Shown here: positions 40,207 through 48,937 of the stretch, one piece after another
Numbering within the stretch: position 1 is the first letter of the stretch
Layout of the letters: the number at the start of each line of letters is the position of its first letter
DNA from: Acidimicrobiaceae bacterium
GTDB taxonomy: Bacteria; Actinomycetota; Acidimicrobiia; Acidimicrobiales; RAAP-2
DNA length: 48,937 nt
NCBI GenBank assembly: GCA_027315445.1
Contig: DAHUYA010000137.1
Span: forward strand, 1 to 48,937
Direction: 5' to 3'
Notes under the pieces: model-generated
The model's input: only the letters and a program-made list of their open reading frames with translations
Told to the model about the DNA's origin: nothing
Database searches by the model: none
Position numbers and translations under genes: made by a program

Positions 40207-42132
40207 TTGACGATCTCGGGTGCGGGTACATTGAACGACCAGGGGACCCCGAACCGGGGATCCGGCGGCGACGCCACCACTCTCACGCCCCACTCGCTGG
40301 GCGACGTCCTGGCGCTCATGCCCGACGCGGCCGTCGTGGTCGACGGTGACGGCTCCATCGTCTCCGCCAACCCGCATGCCGGATCCCTGTTCGGGTACCA
40401 GGTCGACGAACTGGTCGGGCGGCCGGTCGAGGTGCTCGTCCCCGAGCGCTTCCGCCACGGCCACCGTTCCGAGAGAGCCGCCTTCGAGGAGGCGCCCCAG
40501 TCACGCCCCATGGGTCTCGGCCTCGAGCTGTTCGGCCGGCGCAGGGACGGCACCGAATTCCCGGTCGACATCAGCCTGGCACCCGTCGGGAGCTCGGACC
40601 GGTCGCTGGTGGTGGCGGCCGTCCGTGACGCCACCGAGCGCAAGGCCGCCGCCGCCGCCCAGGCCCAGCTGGCGGCCATCGTGCAGTCCACTCAGGACGG
40701 CATCGTCTCGATGTCCGCCCAGGGCGTGCTCACCAGCTGGAACACCGGAGCCGAACGCCTCTTCGGCTACTCCCCGGCCCAGGTGATCGGGCGCCACATC
40801 AGCATGCTGGTCCCCGACGAGGAATCGCCGGTGCTCGAGGAGATGCTCGACGCCATTCGCCGGGGAGAGGGCCTCGACCCCCGGGACACGGTGTGGCTGA
40901 CCAGCGACCTGAAGCCACTCGACGTCGCCATCTCGATCTCGCCACTCGAGCACGTCGACACCGGTGGGTCGGCGGGACCGGGTTTCTCCCTCCTGGTGCG
41001 CGACGTGACCCAGCGCAAGTCGGACGAACGGCGGCTCCGCCGCCAGGAGCGTTGGCAGGCGGCCACCGCCGAGATCCGCCTCGGACTCCTGTCCGGGACG
41101 CCGGTCGACGAGTCGCTCGGCCTGGTCTGCCGGGCGGCGGCCGACGTGGCCGAGGTCGGCCAGGTGGTCATCTTCGAGATCGCCGACGACACCGCCTCGT
41201 TGCTCGCCCAGGCGCACGGCGAGTCCCGGCTCCGACCGGTGCTGCACCCGGTGCCGGCCCCCATGGCCGCCGCCCTGGCCGGTGGATCGAGCCAGACGGT
41301 CCCGCTGATGCCCGGCGCCGACGAGGTGCTGACAAGGCTGCTCGGCCTGGGCGGGCAGCCGGGGTGGATGGCCGCGGTCCCGATGCCGCTCGGGGAGCGG
41401 CGATCGGGGGTGTTGGTGGCGGCGACCGAAGAGGCGGTCGGCGAGGAGGCGCTCGACATCCTCGAGAGCCTGGCCGCCCAGGCCACGCTGGCGCTGGCCC
41501 TGTCGGACGTGCGGGCCGAACGCGACCGACTCCTCATCTCCACCGATCGTGAGCGGATCGCCCGCGACCTCCACGACCTGGTCATCCAGCGGCTGTTCGG
41601 CGCCGGCCTCCGGCTCCAGAGCACGGTCACGCTGATCGGCAACCCGGCAGTCGCCGAGCGGGTCACCTCGGCGATCGAGGACCTCGACACCACCATCCGC
41701 GAGATCCGTGGGGCGATCTTCGCCCTCAACTCGCCCGATCTCGGCTCGAGCCTGGCCGACCGGGTGCGTCAGCTCGTCGGGACGATGGCCGAGTCACTCG
41801 GGTTCCGTCCCTCTCTCGACCTCGGCGACCTGGGGGGGGAGGGCATCGACGAGCATCTCGAGTCCGAGCTGCTGGCGGTGCTGCGCGAAGCGCTCTCCAA
41901 CGTGGCGCGCCACGCCCGGGCCAACTCGGTGTCGGTGGGGGTCGTGACCGACGCCGATCAGTTGGTACTGACGGTGCTGGACGACGGGGTGGGCATCGGC
42001 GAGGCCCAGCGGCGGAGCGGACTGGCGAACGCCCGGGCCCGGGCCCAGTTGCTGGGCGGGGACCTCGAGATCTCCACACCGCGTGAGGGCGGCACCCGGT
42101 TCGAATGGCGGGTGTCGTTCGGGACGCCCTGA
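40207..42132 (+). CDS. PAS-domain sensor histidine kinase (NarL/DevS-type HisKA_3)
   Basis: Two PAS domains, GAF-like region, RERIARDLHDLVIQRLFGAGLRLQ phosphoacceptor, ATPase VLREALSNVARHARA; start uncertain (TTG). Confidence 0.88.
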   Translation: MTISGAGTLNDQGTPNRGSGGDATTLTPHSLGDVLALMPDAAVVVDGDGSIVSANPHAGSLFGYQVDELVGRPVEVLVPERFRHGHRSERAAFEEAPQSRPMGLGLELFGRRRDGTEFPVDISLAPVGSSDRSLVVAAVRDATERKAAAAAQAQLAAIVQSTQDGIVSMSAQGVLTSWNTGAERLFGYSPAQVIGRHISMLVPDEESPVLEEMLDAIRRGEGLDPRDTVWLTSDLKPLDVAISISPLEHVDTGGSAGPGFSLLVRDVTQRKSDERRLRRQERWQAATAEIRLGLLSGTPVDESLGLVCRAAADVAEVGQVVIFEIADDTASLLAQAHGESRLRPVLHPVPAPMAAALAGGSSQTVPLMPGADEVLTRLLGLGGQPGWMAAVPMPLGERRSGVLVAATEEAVGEEALDILESLAAQATLALALSDVRAERDRLLISTDRERIARDLHDLVIQRLFGAGLRLQSTVTLIGNPAVAERVTSAIEDLDTTIREIRGAIFALNSPDLGSSLADRVRQLVGTMAESLGFRPSLDLGDLGGEGIDEHLESELLAVLREALSNVARHARANSVSVGVVTDADQLVLTVLDDGVGIGEAQRRSGLANARARAQLLGGDLEISTPREGGTRFEWRVSFGTP

Positions 42133-42151
42133 AGGCGGCGGGGACGGCGTC

Positions 42152-42168
42152 CCAGGGCACAAAGTCAC
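42152..42168 (-). promoter_or_regulatory. DosR-box-like site, reverse complement GTGACTTTGTGCCCTGG
   Basis: 16/17 identical to the 7437-7453 site; upstream of PPOX-like/USP genes. Confidence 0.5.
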
Positions 42169-42199
42169 ATCGTGGTCGGGCCGACCGGCGACCCCCCGA

Positions 42200-42213
42200 G
42201 GGACCTTCGACAC
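42200..42213 (+). promoter_or_regulatory. DosR-box-like site GGGACCTTCGACAC
   Basis: About 36 bp upstream of ATG 42249. Confidence 0.38.
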
Positions 42214-42248
42214 TGTTCGGTACAGGCCGATCCGCCGACGATGTGGGT

Positions 42249-42935
42249 ATGTGGGTCGACGACCGTGGCTCGGAGGTGCTCGGGCTCCTCGAGTGCCGCC
42301 GGTTGCTGGCCCTCGGGGCGAAGGAGGGTCGTCACGGCCACGTGGGCCTGCCCGACGAGGCAGGACCGGTCGTGCTGCCGGTCAACTACAACATGCACGG
42401 GCCCGATGTCGTGCTGCTCATCGGCGACGGCCTGTTCACGCGGTTGGCAGGGTCGCACATCTCCTTCCAAGTCGACGGCGTCTCACCCCCCCGCCCGTTC
42501 TTGGGGGAAGCCGACCGGCAGCACTGGAGCGTGCTGGTGCGGGGGCTGGCCATCGAGGAGACGCCGGCGGCCGTCGAAGGCCACCTTCCGGCGCCCGAGG
42601 TGCTCACCCCGGGTGATCGGGTGGTCCGCATCCGGGCGGACACGGTGAGCGGACGGCGCTTCTGGGTGACGGCGACCGTCGCTGCCGCCGCAGAGGGCGA
42701 GGACCCCGCCGTCGTCGGCGGGGGGCGACCCGGGGCCCGACCATCCGGACACGCCCGGAGGCGAGGTGCTGCCCTTCCCGGGCCGCCCGAGCTAGGGCAG
42801 GCACCGGCGGCGTCCGGCCCGGGACCGGACCGTCGTGACCCCGGCGCCGTGGAGGGGTCGCGGCCACACTGGAGGTACGACCGATCCAGAGGGAGGGAAG
42901 GTGGGGACGATGGCCAAGCAGGGGGCAGCCGGTGA
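42249..42935 (+). CDS. Pyridoxamine 5'-phosphate oxidase-like FMN-binding protein with atypical C-terminal tail
   Basis: VGLPDEAGPVVLPVNYNMHGPDVVLLIGDG...LAGSHISFQVDGV; low-complexity tail overlaps next gene. Confidence 0.72.
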   Translation: MWVDDRGSEVLGLLECRRLLALGAKEGRHGHVGLPDEAGPVVLPVNYNMHGPDVVLLIGDGLFTRLAGSHISFQVDGVSPPRPFLGEADRQHWSVLVRGLAIEETPAAVEGHLPAPEVLTPGDRVVRIRADTVSGRRFWVTATVAAAAEGEDPAVVGGGRPGARPSGHARRRGAALPGPPELGQAPAASGPGPDRRDPGAVEGSRPHWRYDRSRGREGGDDGQAGGSR

Positions 42936-43380
42936 GCCCGGGCGGGAGGCAGAGGGGGAGCACCGGATCGTGGTGGGTGTCGACGGATCGCCGTCGTCCA
43001 GGTCCGCTCTGGCCTGGGCCGCCCGTCAGGCAGCCATGACCGGCGCCGCGCTCGAGGTGGTGGGTGCGTGGGGCTACCCCGTCTATTTCGGCACCACCCC
43101 GGTCTGGCCGAGCGACTTCGACCCTCAGGCGGTCGCCGAGGGCAGCATCCGCCAGGCGGTCGAGGAGGTCCTGGGCACCCACCCCGCTCTGGTGGTCCGC
43201 ACCACCGTTCGTGAGGCGGACGCGTCGATCGCCCTGCTCGAAGCCTCCGAGGGCGCCGACCTGCTGGTCCTCGGGAGCCGGGGGCACGGGGCGTTCACCG
43301 GGATGCTGCTCGGGTCGGTGAGCCAGCACTGCGTGACCCACGCCCACTGCCCGGTGGTCGTGATGCGCGACACCCACTGA
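42910..43380 (+). CDS. Universal stress protein family protein
   Basis: HRIVVGVDGSPSSRSALAWAARQA; GADLLVLGSRGHGAFTGMLLGSVSQHCVTHAHCPVVVMR. Confidence 0.93.
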   Translation: MAKQGAAGEPGREAEGEHRIVVGVDGSPSSRSALAWAARQAAMTGAALEVVGAWGYPVYFGTTPVWPSDFDPQAVAEGSIRQAVEEVLGTHPALVVRTTVREADASIALLEASEGADLLVLGSRGHGAFTGMLLGSVSQHCVTHAHCPVVVMRDTH

Positions 43381-43436
43381 GATCGGCACCCGGGCGGTCG
43401 GCGCCTCCTGCGGGACCATCTGCCCGGCGCCTTGGC

Positions 43437-43475
43437 CGGTCAGCGGGTACCGGTCAGCGGGTACCGGTCAGCGTC
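43437..43475. repeat. 14-bp tandem repeat ~2.7 copies (CCGGTCAGCGGGTA) spanning the amidohydrolase stop codon
   Basis: Copies at 43437, 43451, partial at 43465. Confidence 0.9.
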
Positions 43476-44734
43476 CCGAGGTCGGCGGCCAGATTGGCGT
43501 GCTGGGCCGCCGGACGGCGGCTCGTGGCGCGGATCGAGACGTCGTGGCCGGCGGCGCGGCGGCGCAGGGCGTCGACCGTGCACTCCGCCTTCGGGATGAC
43601 CGAAAAGGGGTCGTAGCTGAAGACCCGCATGGCGTTCCGATGGGTGACCTTCTCGATCTCGTCCTGCGGCAGCCCGCCGATGTACTTCCAGAGCTGCTCG
43701 GGGGCGTGGGGCCAGGTGGTGTCGGAGTGCGGGTAGTCGCACTCCCAGGTGACCATGTCCATGTTGAGGAACTCGTGGCTGGCCACACCGAAGGCGTCGT
43801 CGATGAAGCAGGTGATGACGTGCTCGTTGAACACCTCGCTGGGCAGCCGGTCACCGAAGTCCTGCCCCGTCCAGCGGTGGTGCTTCTCGTAGTTGTAATC
43901 GACCCGCTCGAGGAAGTACGGGATCCAGCCGATGCCGCCCTCGGAGAGTGCCACCTTGAGGTCGGGGAACTTCCGCAGCACCGGCGACCAGATCAGGTCG
44001 GCCGCCGCCTTCACGATGTTGATCGGCGTGACGGTGATGAGCACGTCGATGGGCGCGTCGGGTGAGGTGATGGTGAGCTCGGAGGAGGAGCCGATGTGCA
44101 TGCACACCACCACGTTCTCGTCCGAGCAGGCGGTCCAGAAGGGGTCCCAGTGCTCCGAGTGGATGCTCGGCCATCCCAGCTTCGACGGGTTCTCCGAGAA
44201 GGTGACCGCGTGGGCCCCCTTGGCCGCCGTCCGGCGGACCTCCGCCGCCAGCACCTCGGGGTCCCAGATCGCCGGCAGGGAGCACGGGATGAACCGGCCC
44301 GGGTGGGAGCCGCACCACTCGTCGATGTGCCAGTCGTTGTAGGCCCGCACCATGGCGAGGGCCACGTCCTTGTCCTCGGTCCGGGCGAAGAGCTGACCGC
44401 AGAACTGCGGGAACGACGGGAAGCAGAGCGAACCGAGGACGCCGTTGGCGTCCATGTCCTTGACCCGCTCGTGGATGTCGTAGCAGCCGGGGCGGATCTC
44501 GTCGAAGGACGTCGGCTCCATGCCGTACTCCTCGGGCGGGCGGCCGGCCACCGCGGTGAGGGCGATGTTGCCGATCTCGGACCCCTCGTAGGTCCAGGCG
44601 CTGGTCCCGTCGGCCCGGGTGATGAACTTGGGTGCGAGGTCGACGTACTTGGCCGGCAGCCGGCCCTCGAACACGTTGGGCGGCTCGACCACGTGATCGT
44701 CGACGCTCACCAGGATCAGGTCGCCCACATCCAC
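43454..44734 (-). CDS. Amidohydrolase family protein (amidohydrolase_2)
   Basis: SVDDHVVEPPNVFEGRLP, MHIGSSS, ALSEGGIGWIPYFLERVDY, WECDYPHSDTTWPHA. Confidence 0.93.
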   Translation of the reverse strand: MDVGDLILVSVDDHVVEPPNVFEGRLPAKYVDLAPKFITRADGTSAWTYEGSEIGNIALTAVAGRPPEEYGMEPTSFDEIRPGCYDIHERVKDMDANGVLGSLCFPSFPQFCGQLFARTEDKDVALAMVRAYNDWHIDEWCGSHPGRFIPCSLPAIWDPEVLAAEVRRTAAKGAHAVTFSENPSKLGWPSIHSEHWDPFWTACSDENVVVCMHIGSSSELTITSPDAPIDVLITVTPINIVKAAADLIWSPVLRKFPDLKVALSEGGIGWIPYFLERVDYNYEKHHRWTGQDFGDRLPSEVFNEHVITCFIDDAFGVASHEFLNMDMVTWECDYPHSDTTWPHAPEQLWKYIGGLPQDEIEKVTHRNAMRVFSYDPFSVIPKAECTVDALRRRAAGHDVSIRATSRRPAAQHANLAADLGTLTGTR

Positions 44735-44875
44735 CGTACGAACCCCCTTGCCGTGCGCCGGGTCTCCACCGTCCCGCCCCACAGGGGCGGGGCGCCGGTC
44801 TGCCGGCTGCCATCTCCGCCCCAGCGTAGCCCCGACCGGCTAGCACCCGGCGGCCGACCACCTACCATGGTCGCC

Positions 44876-45322
44876 ATGAGCCTCGAGGGTGAGTACGAGC
44901 CGAGCGCCTGGGACTGGGTTCGCCAGCAGGTGGCGACCTACGAGGCGTCCGGCGGCACGGAGGGGACGACGCTGCTCGACACCGGGCTGCCGGTGGTGGT
45001 CGTGACCATGCAGGGCCGGAAGAGCGGCAAGATCCGCAAGGCACCGGTCATGCGGGTCGAGCAGGGCGGGCAGTACGCCATCGTCGCCTCGAAGGGCGGC
45101 GATCCCCATCACCCGTCGTGGTACCTGAACCTGAGGGACGACCCCGAGCACGTCCGGCTGCAGGACGGCCCCCAGGTCCTCGACGTCGCCGTACGCGAGC
45201 TCGAGGGCGAGGAGCGCCGCGAGTGGTGGGACCGGGCGGTGGCCGCCTACCCGCCCTACGCCGAGTACCAGGCGGCAACCGATCGCCGCATCCCGGTGCT
45301 GCTGGCCAGTCCCCGAAGTTGA
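44876..45322 (+). CDS. Nitroreductase/deazaflavin (F420)-dependent oxidoreductase family
   Basis: LPVVVVTMQGRKSGKIRKAPVMRVEQGGQYAIVASKGGDPHHPSWYLNLRDDPEH. Confidence 0.92.
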   Translation: MSLEGEYEPSAWDWVRQQVATYEASGGTEGTTLLDTGLPVVVVTMQGRKSGKIRKAPVMRVEQGGQYAIVASKGGDPHHPSWYLNLRDDPEHVRLQDGPQVLDVAVRELEGEERREWWDRAVAAYPPYAEYQAATDRRIPVLLASPRS

Positions 45323-45365
45323 GCGGCCGCCGCCCTTCCCGGTCGCGCCGAGGCGGGAGCGGCCG

Positions 45366-45650
45366 GTGCCCGAAACGCCCGTGGGGCCGGTGCCCATGAC
45401 CATCGAGCAGATGGTCGACCGGCTGGCGGCGGCCCGGCGACCGGGCGTGCCGGTGTCCCTCGACGACCGCCGGTGGGCGAGGAGCACCCTCGAGCAGCTC
45501 GGGATCAGCGGCCTCCTCCGGTCCCTGGAGCTCGCCGAGCGGGTACTGCGTTTCGGGGACGGGTTCCACCCGGTGGCCCGCTTCTTCGTGGACGGGAGCG
45601 ACGAGCAGGCCTACGTCCGGGAGCTGATGGGCCGATCGGCCCCGAGCTGA
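45366..45650 (+). CDS. Hypothetical protein
   Basis: 94-aa ORF filling the gap between two coding genes. Confidence 0.45.
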   Translation: MPETPVGPVPMTIEQMVDRLAAARRPGVPVSLDDRRWARSTLEQLGISGLLRSLELAERVLRFGDGFHPVARFFVDGSDEQAYVRELMGRSAPS

Positions 45651-45709
45651 CCCCGGGCGGCGGCGGTTCGCCCGACGGTGGGCGCGGGCCGCGGTGCTAC
45701 TTTCCGGCG

Positions 45710-46453
45710 GTGGGTGCGCGGCGATTCACCGGGAAGTCGGTGATCGTCACCGGTGCGGGGAACGGCATCGGGCTGGCCTACGCCGAGGCGTTCACCGCCG
45801 AGGGCGCCTCGGTGACCATCGCCGACATCGACCTCGGCGCCGCCCGATCGGCCACGGAGCGTCTCGACGGCTCCTTGGCAGTCGCGGTCGACGTCGCGGT
45901 CGAAGCCGAGGTCGCGGCCATGGTCGACGCCGTCGTCGATCGTTTCGGCGGCGTCGACGTGCTCGTGAACAATGCCGGCCTCCACATGGGGTCGTACAAC
46001 CTCACGAGCACCCTCCCACTCGGGGAATGGCGCCGGCTCTTCGACGTCAACCTGTTCGGCTGCATGCTCTGCGCCCGCCACTGCCGACCGTCCATGGTCG
46101 AACGGGGCGGCGGGGTGATCCTCAACCAGTCGTCGAACTCCTCCTACCTCGGCATCGGGGCGTACAGCATCTCGAAGCTCGCGCTGAACGGCCTCACCCT
46201 CTCACTGGCCCAGGAGTACGCCCCCGACAACATCCGCGTCGTCGGGATCGCCCCGGGGATGGTCGCCTCGGACGCCGTGCTGGCCCGGCTCGAGGACGTC
46301 CACAAGCAAGCCGTCCTCGGCGGGCAGCTGGTCGAACGTTGGGGGCAGGCCGAGGACCTGACCGGCATGGCGCTCCTGCTCTGCTCCGATCAAGCGTCGT
46401 TCGTCACCGGGCAGACGGTGACCGTCGACGGCGGGTTCCTCAAGCGCCTCTGA
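45710..46453 (+). CDS. SDR family oxidoreductase
   Basis: VIVTGAGNGIGLAYAEAFTAEGASVTIADID, NNAG, YSISKLAL; TACTTT 6 nt before GTG. Confidence 0.92.
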   Translation: MGARRFTGKSVIVTGAGNGIGLAYAEAFTAEGASVTIADIDLGAARSATERLDGSLAVAVDVAVEAEVAAMVDAVVDRFGGVDVLVNNAGLHMGSYNLTSTLPLGEWRRLFDVNLFGCMLCARHCRPSMVERGGGVILNQSSNSSYLGIGAYSISKLALNGLTLSLAQEYAPDNIRVVGIAPGMVASDAVLARLEDVHKQAVLGGQLVERWGQAEDLTGMALLLCSDQASFVTGQTVTVDGGFLKRL

Positions 46454-46500
46454 CCGGGGGTGCCGCCACCCGATCCGACCGGGGGTGCCGCCACCCGATC
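46451..46500. repeat. 25-bp tandem repeat x2 (GACCGGGGGTGCCGCCACCCGATC) with internal hairpin
   Basis: Copies 46451-46475 and 46476-46500 differ at one base; GGGTG/CACCC arms. Confidence 0.95.
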
Positions 46501-46608
46501 GCGGCCCGGCGCGCTCCGAGGCCCTCGCCGTCGGCAACCCGTACCATGTCCGGACAACCGGCGAACCCTGGGAAAGTCCCATCGGGGCACCGGACCTGGG
46601 AGGGCACC

Positions 46609-47028
46609 ATGCTGAGAGGTTTCAAGAACTTCCTCATGCAGGGCGAGCTGGTGGTCATCGCGGTCGGCTTGGTGGTGGCACTGGCGTTCAGCACGCTGAT
46701 CAAGGCGTTCACCGACAGCGTCATCACCCCGCTGGTCAACGCCGCGGCCGGGGGTGGCGCGAAGGGACAGGGCCTCGGCTGGACGATCAACAATCAACGC
46801 ATCGACCTCGGTGCGTTGATCTCGGCCGTCGTCTACTTCCTCATCTTCATGGCCGTCATCTACTTCGCCATCGTCGTGCCCTACCGCGCCTACATGGCCC
46901 GCCGGGGGAAGACCGTGTTCGGCGAGCCGGCACCCACCCGGACCTGCCCGTCCTGCCTGTCGAGCGACATCCCGCCGGCGGCCACCAAGTGCAAGTACTG
47001 CGCCAGCGAACTGACTCCGACGGGCTGA
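46609..47028 (+). CDS. mscL: Large-conductance mechanosensitive channel with C-terminal zinc ribbon
   Basis: GFKNFLMQGELVVIAVGLVVALAFSTLIKAFTDSVITPLV; C-terminal CPSC...CKYC. Confidence 0.93.
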   Translation: MLRGFKNFLMQGELVVIAVGLVVALAFSTLIKAFTDSVITPLVNAAAGGGAKGQGLGWTINNQRIDLGALISAVVYFLIFMAVIYFAIVVPYRAYMARRGKTVFGEPAPTRTCPSCLSSDIPPAATKCKYCASELTPTG

Positions 47029-47116
47029 CCGGCTGACTCGGTCGGGGCCCGACCGGCATGCCCGACCCGCAGCCCTTCCGACCCGCAGCAGGGGGGCAGG
47101 CGGCCGGCGGCCTGCT

Positions 47117-48331
47117 TCAGTCGGTGGGTCCGTGCCCCGGGCGATCCCCGGGCGCGACGAGCACGCAGTGGGTCCCTCGATAGATGGTGGGCACGCACTT
47201 GTTGCAGTGGATGCACAGCGACTCCGCGCGGTCGCCGTCCCGCCATCGCCGGACCAGCCCCGGCTCTCGCAGCAGGGCACGGGCCATGGCGACCAGCTCG
47301 AAGCCCTCCCCCATGGCCCGCCCGACGGTGTCGAGCCGGTTCACCCCGCCGAGGAGGACCAGCGGCATCGACAGCGCCCGGCGGAACTGGCGGGCGAGCG
47401 GCAGGAAGTAGGCCTCCTCGAAGGGGTAGGTCGGGAACAAACGGTGGCCCACCACCCGGAAGACCGCGCGGACCGGCGGCGGGAACGCCCTGGCCATCTC
47501 TTCCACCGGGGCGTCCCCCCGGAAGAGGTACATCGGGTTCCGCAACGAGCTCCCCCCGGACAGCACCAGGGCGTCGAGATGCCCGTCGGCCTCGAGCAAC
47601 TTCGCCACCTCGACGCTCTCGTCGATCCAGAGCCCGCCCCGGAAGCCGTCGGCCATGTTGAGCTTGGCCAGCACCGCCATCGAGCCACCCACGGCCGATC
47701 GGACGGCCCCGGCCACCTGCCGGGCGAAGGCGGCGCGGTTGACGATGCTGCCACCCCACCGGTCCTGGCGGTGGTTGAGTGCGGGGCTGAGGAACGCGCT
47801 CACCAGGTAGCTGTGGCCGAAGTGCAGCTCCACCGCGTCGAAACCGGCCTCGGCCAGCACGAGGGCCCCCCGGGCGAAGTCGGCCGTGATGCGGGCGATG
47901 TCGTCCTCGGTGACCGCCCGGGTGAAGCGCATCGCCGCCGGGGCGAACTGCCGGGACGGAGCCAGCGACGGACGGCCGCGCACGGCGCCGACCGGGCCGG
48001 CGTGACCGATCTGTCCGGACACGGCCGCGCCCTCGGCGTGGACGGCCTCGGCCAGGCGGCGGAGGCCCGGCACGGCCTCGGGCCGGAGGACGATCTCGTT
48101 GGGCGCGCCCTGGCCGTCAGGGGAGACGGCCAGGTAGGCCAGCGTGGTCATCCCCACCCCACCGGCGGCCACGGCCCGGTGGAAGGACACGAGGCGGTCG
48201 GTCACCAGGTTGCCGGCGGCCATGCCCTCGAAGGTGGCGGCCTTCACCAGGTGGTTCCGCAGCCTGAGCGAGCCGAGCCGGGCCGCTGAGAAAGGGTCGG
48301 CAGCCGTGGGGTCGGCGGTCTCCTGCGGCAC
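47117..48331 (-). CDS. NADH:flavin oxidoreductase / old yellow enzyme family
   Basis: LRLRNHLVKAATFEGMA, SGQIGHAG, HFGHSYLVSAFLSPALNHRQDRWGGSIVNRAAFA, CIHCNKC; TACGGT 6 nt before GTG. Confidence 0.92.
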   Translation of the reverse strand: MPQETADPTAADPFSAARLGSLRLRNHLVKAATFEGMAAGNLVTDRLVSFHRAVAAGGVGMTTLAYLAVSPDGQGAPNEIVLRPEAVPGLRRLAEAVHAEGAAVSGQIGHAGPVGAVRGRPSLAPSRQFAPAAMRFTRAVTEDDIARITADFARGALVLAEAGFDAVELHFGHSYLVSAFLSPALNHRQDRWGGSIVNRAAFARQVAGAVRSAVGGSMAVLAKLNMADGFRGGLWIDESVEVAKLLEADGHLDALVLSGGSSLRNPMYLFRGDAPVEEMARAFPPPVRAVFRVVGHRLFPTYPFEEAYFLPLARQFRRALSMPLVLLGGVNRLDTVGRAMGEGFELVAMARALLREPGLVRRWRDGDRAESLCIHCNKCVPTIYRGTHCVLVAPGDRPGHGPTD

Positions 48332-48345
48332 GCGCACACCGTAGG

Positions 48346-48937
48346 TCAACCTGCCCGCTCGCTCGGGCGGTGCCTCCGAGCGGGCGACGTCGCCCCCGCC
48401 GGCAGACGGGTCAGTGCGTGGATCGTGCTGGCCACGTCCCGGCCGGCACGGACGAGCGCCAACCGGACCGGTTCTGACCAGGGGGCGTTGCGGGTGCCGG
48501 TCGGCTCGCCGAGGTCCCGGGCCAGCAGCCGGCTGCACCGCACGAGAGCGGCCAGCCGCGCCCCCACCGACGGCCACCGCGAGGCACCGGCCGGCACCGT
48601 CGAGGGGAAGGCCAGGAGGGCCGCCATCTGGCTGTCGAATTGCCCGGGACCGGGGTTCCGCCGAAACCTCGGGAAGTCGGGGCTCGAAGGCGGCGTAGGG
48701 CGGCAGGTGGCCACCTGATGGGCCGCCCCCTCCACCCCGGCCATGCCCGCGGCCTCCCGGGCGCAGCCGAGTACGTCGAGGACGGCACTGACCTTGGCCA
48801 TCACCCGGTCCAACCCGTCCAGCGCCCGGCGGAGGCCCGCCACCCCGGCGGAGGTGGGCCGGGGCAGGACGGCGCCGCGCGCCCCGGTCGCGCTGCCGTG
48901 CGCCGCGCTGCCGTGCGCCGCGCTGCCGTGCGCCGCG
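48346..48937 (-). CDS. Hypothetical protein with AAHGS pentapeptide repeats (5' end outside window)
   Basis: Frame stays open past the annotated GTG to the window edge, reading ...AAHGSAAHGSAAHGSATGARG... Confidence 0.45.
   Translation of the reverse strand, partial: AAHGSAAHGSAAHGSATGARGAVLPRPTSAGVAGLRRALDGLDRVMAKVSAVLDVLGCAREAAGMAGVEGAAHQVATCRPTPPSSPDFPRFRRNPGPGQFDSQMAALLAFPSTVPAGASRWPSVGARLAALVRCSRLLARDLGEPTGTRNAPWSEPVRLALVRAGRDVASTIHALTRLPAGATSPARRHRPSERAG
48886..48937. repeat. 15-bp tandem repeat ~3.5 copies (CGCCGCGCTGCCGTG)
   Basis: Perfect copies running off the window end. Confidence 0.95.

Noticed and set aside
42088-42110. GGTTCGAAT resembling a tRNA T-loop
   Set aside because: Lies in the histidine kinase C-terminal coding region with no cloverleaf around it.
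43412-43425. GGGACCATCTGCCC, another DosR-box-like match
   Set aside because: Lies between convergent gene ends (usp and amidohydrolase), not in a promoter; probably chance or decayed.

Overview
High-GC actinobacterial chromosomal window. Frequent -10-like hexamers ending 6 nt before start codons suggest leaderless transcription; an acidimicrobial-like lineage is an inference. About 40 protein genes are supported. Left third: an ECF transporter end, acyl-CoA dehydrogenase and aldo/keto reductase, then a stress/dormancy-type block (Hsp20, universal stress protein, L,D-transpeptidase, adenosine-specific kinase, archease-like protein, S2P protease, MFS, PEP synthase, GltD-like Fe-S flavoprotein, pyruvate:ferredoxin oxidoreductase, DHOD-like, OsmC). 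Centre: HU, adenosylhomocysteinase, PIG-L deacetylases, LLM oxidoreductases, threonine aldolase, thiolase/KAS III. Right third: acyl-CoA ligase, TagA, PAS sensor kinase, PPOX-like, second USP, amidohydrolase, MscL, OYE. Main non-obvious signals: (1) a recurrent DosR/DevR-box-like palindrome (GGGAC-N4-KGCCC) before the stress genes at both ends of the window; (2) an unannotated ~250-300 nt multi-hairpin RNA candidate with its own terminator at 4631-4928; (3) a minus-strand train of GAAA-tetraloop hairpins plus a long GCAA-capped hairpin at ~35229-35621, possibly a ribozyme/retroelement RNA remnant; (4) many unrelated short tandem repeats just 3' of stop codons; (5) gene fossils (IS110 transposase, aldehyde dehydrogenase). 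No tRNA, rRNA or CRISPR array was recognised. All calls were made by eye, with no database search.
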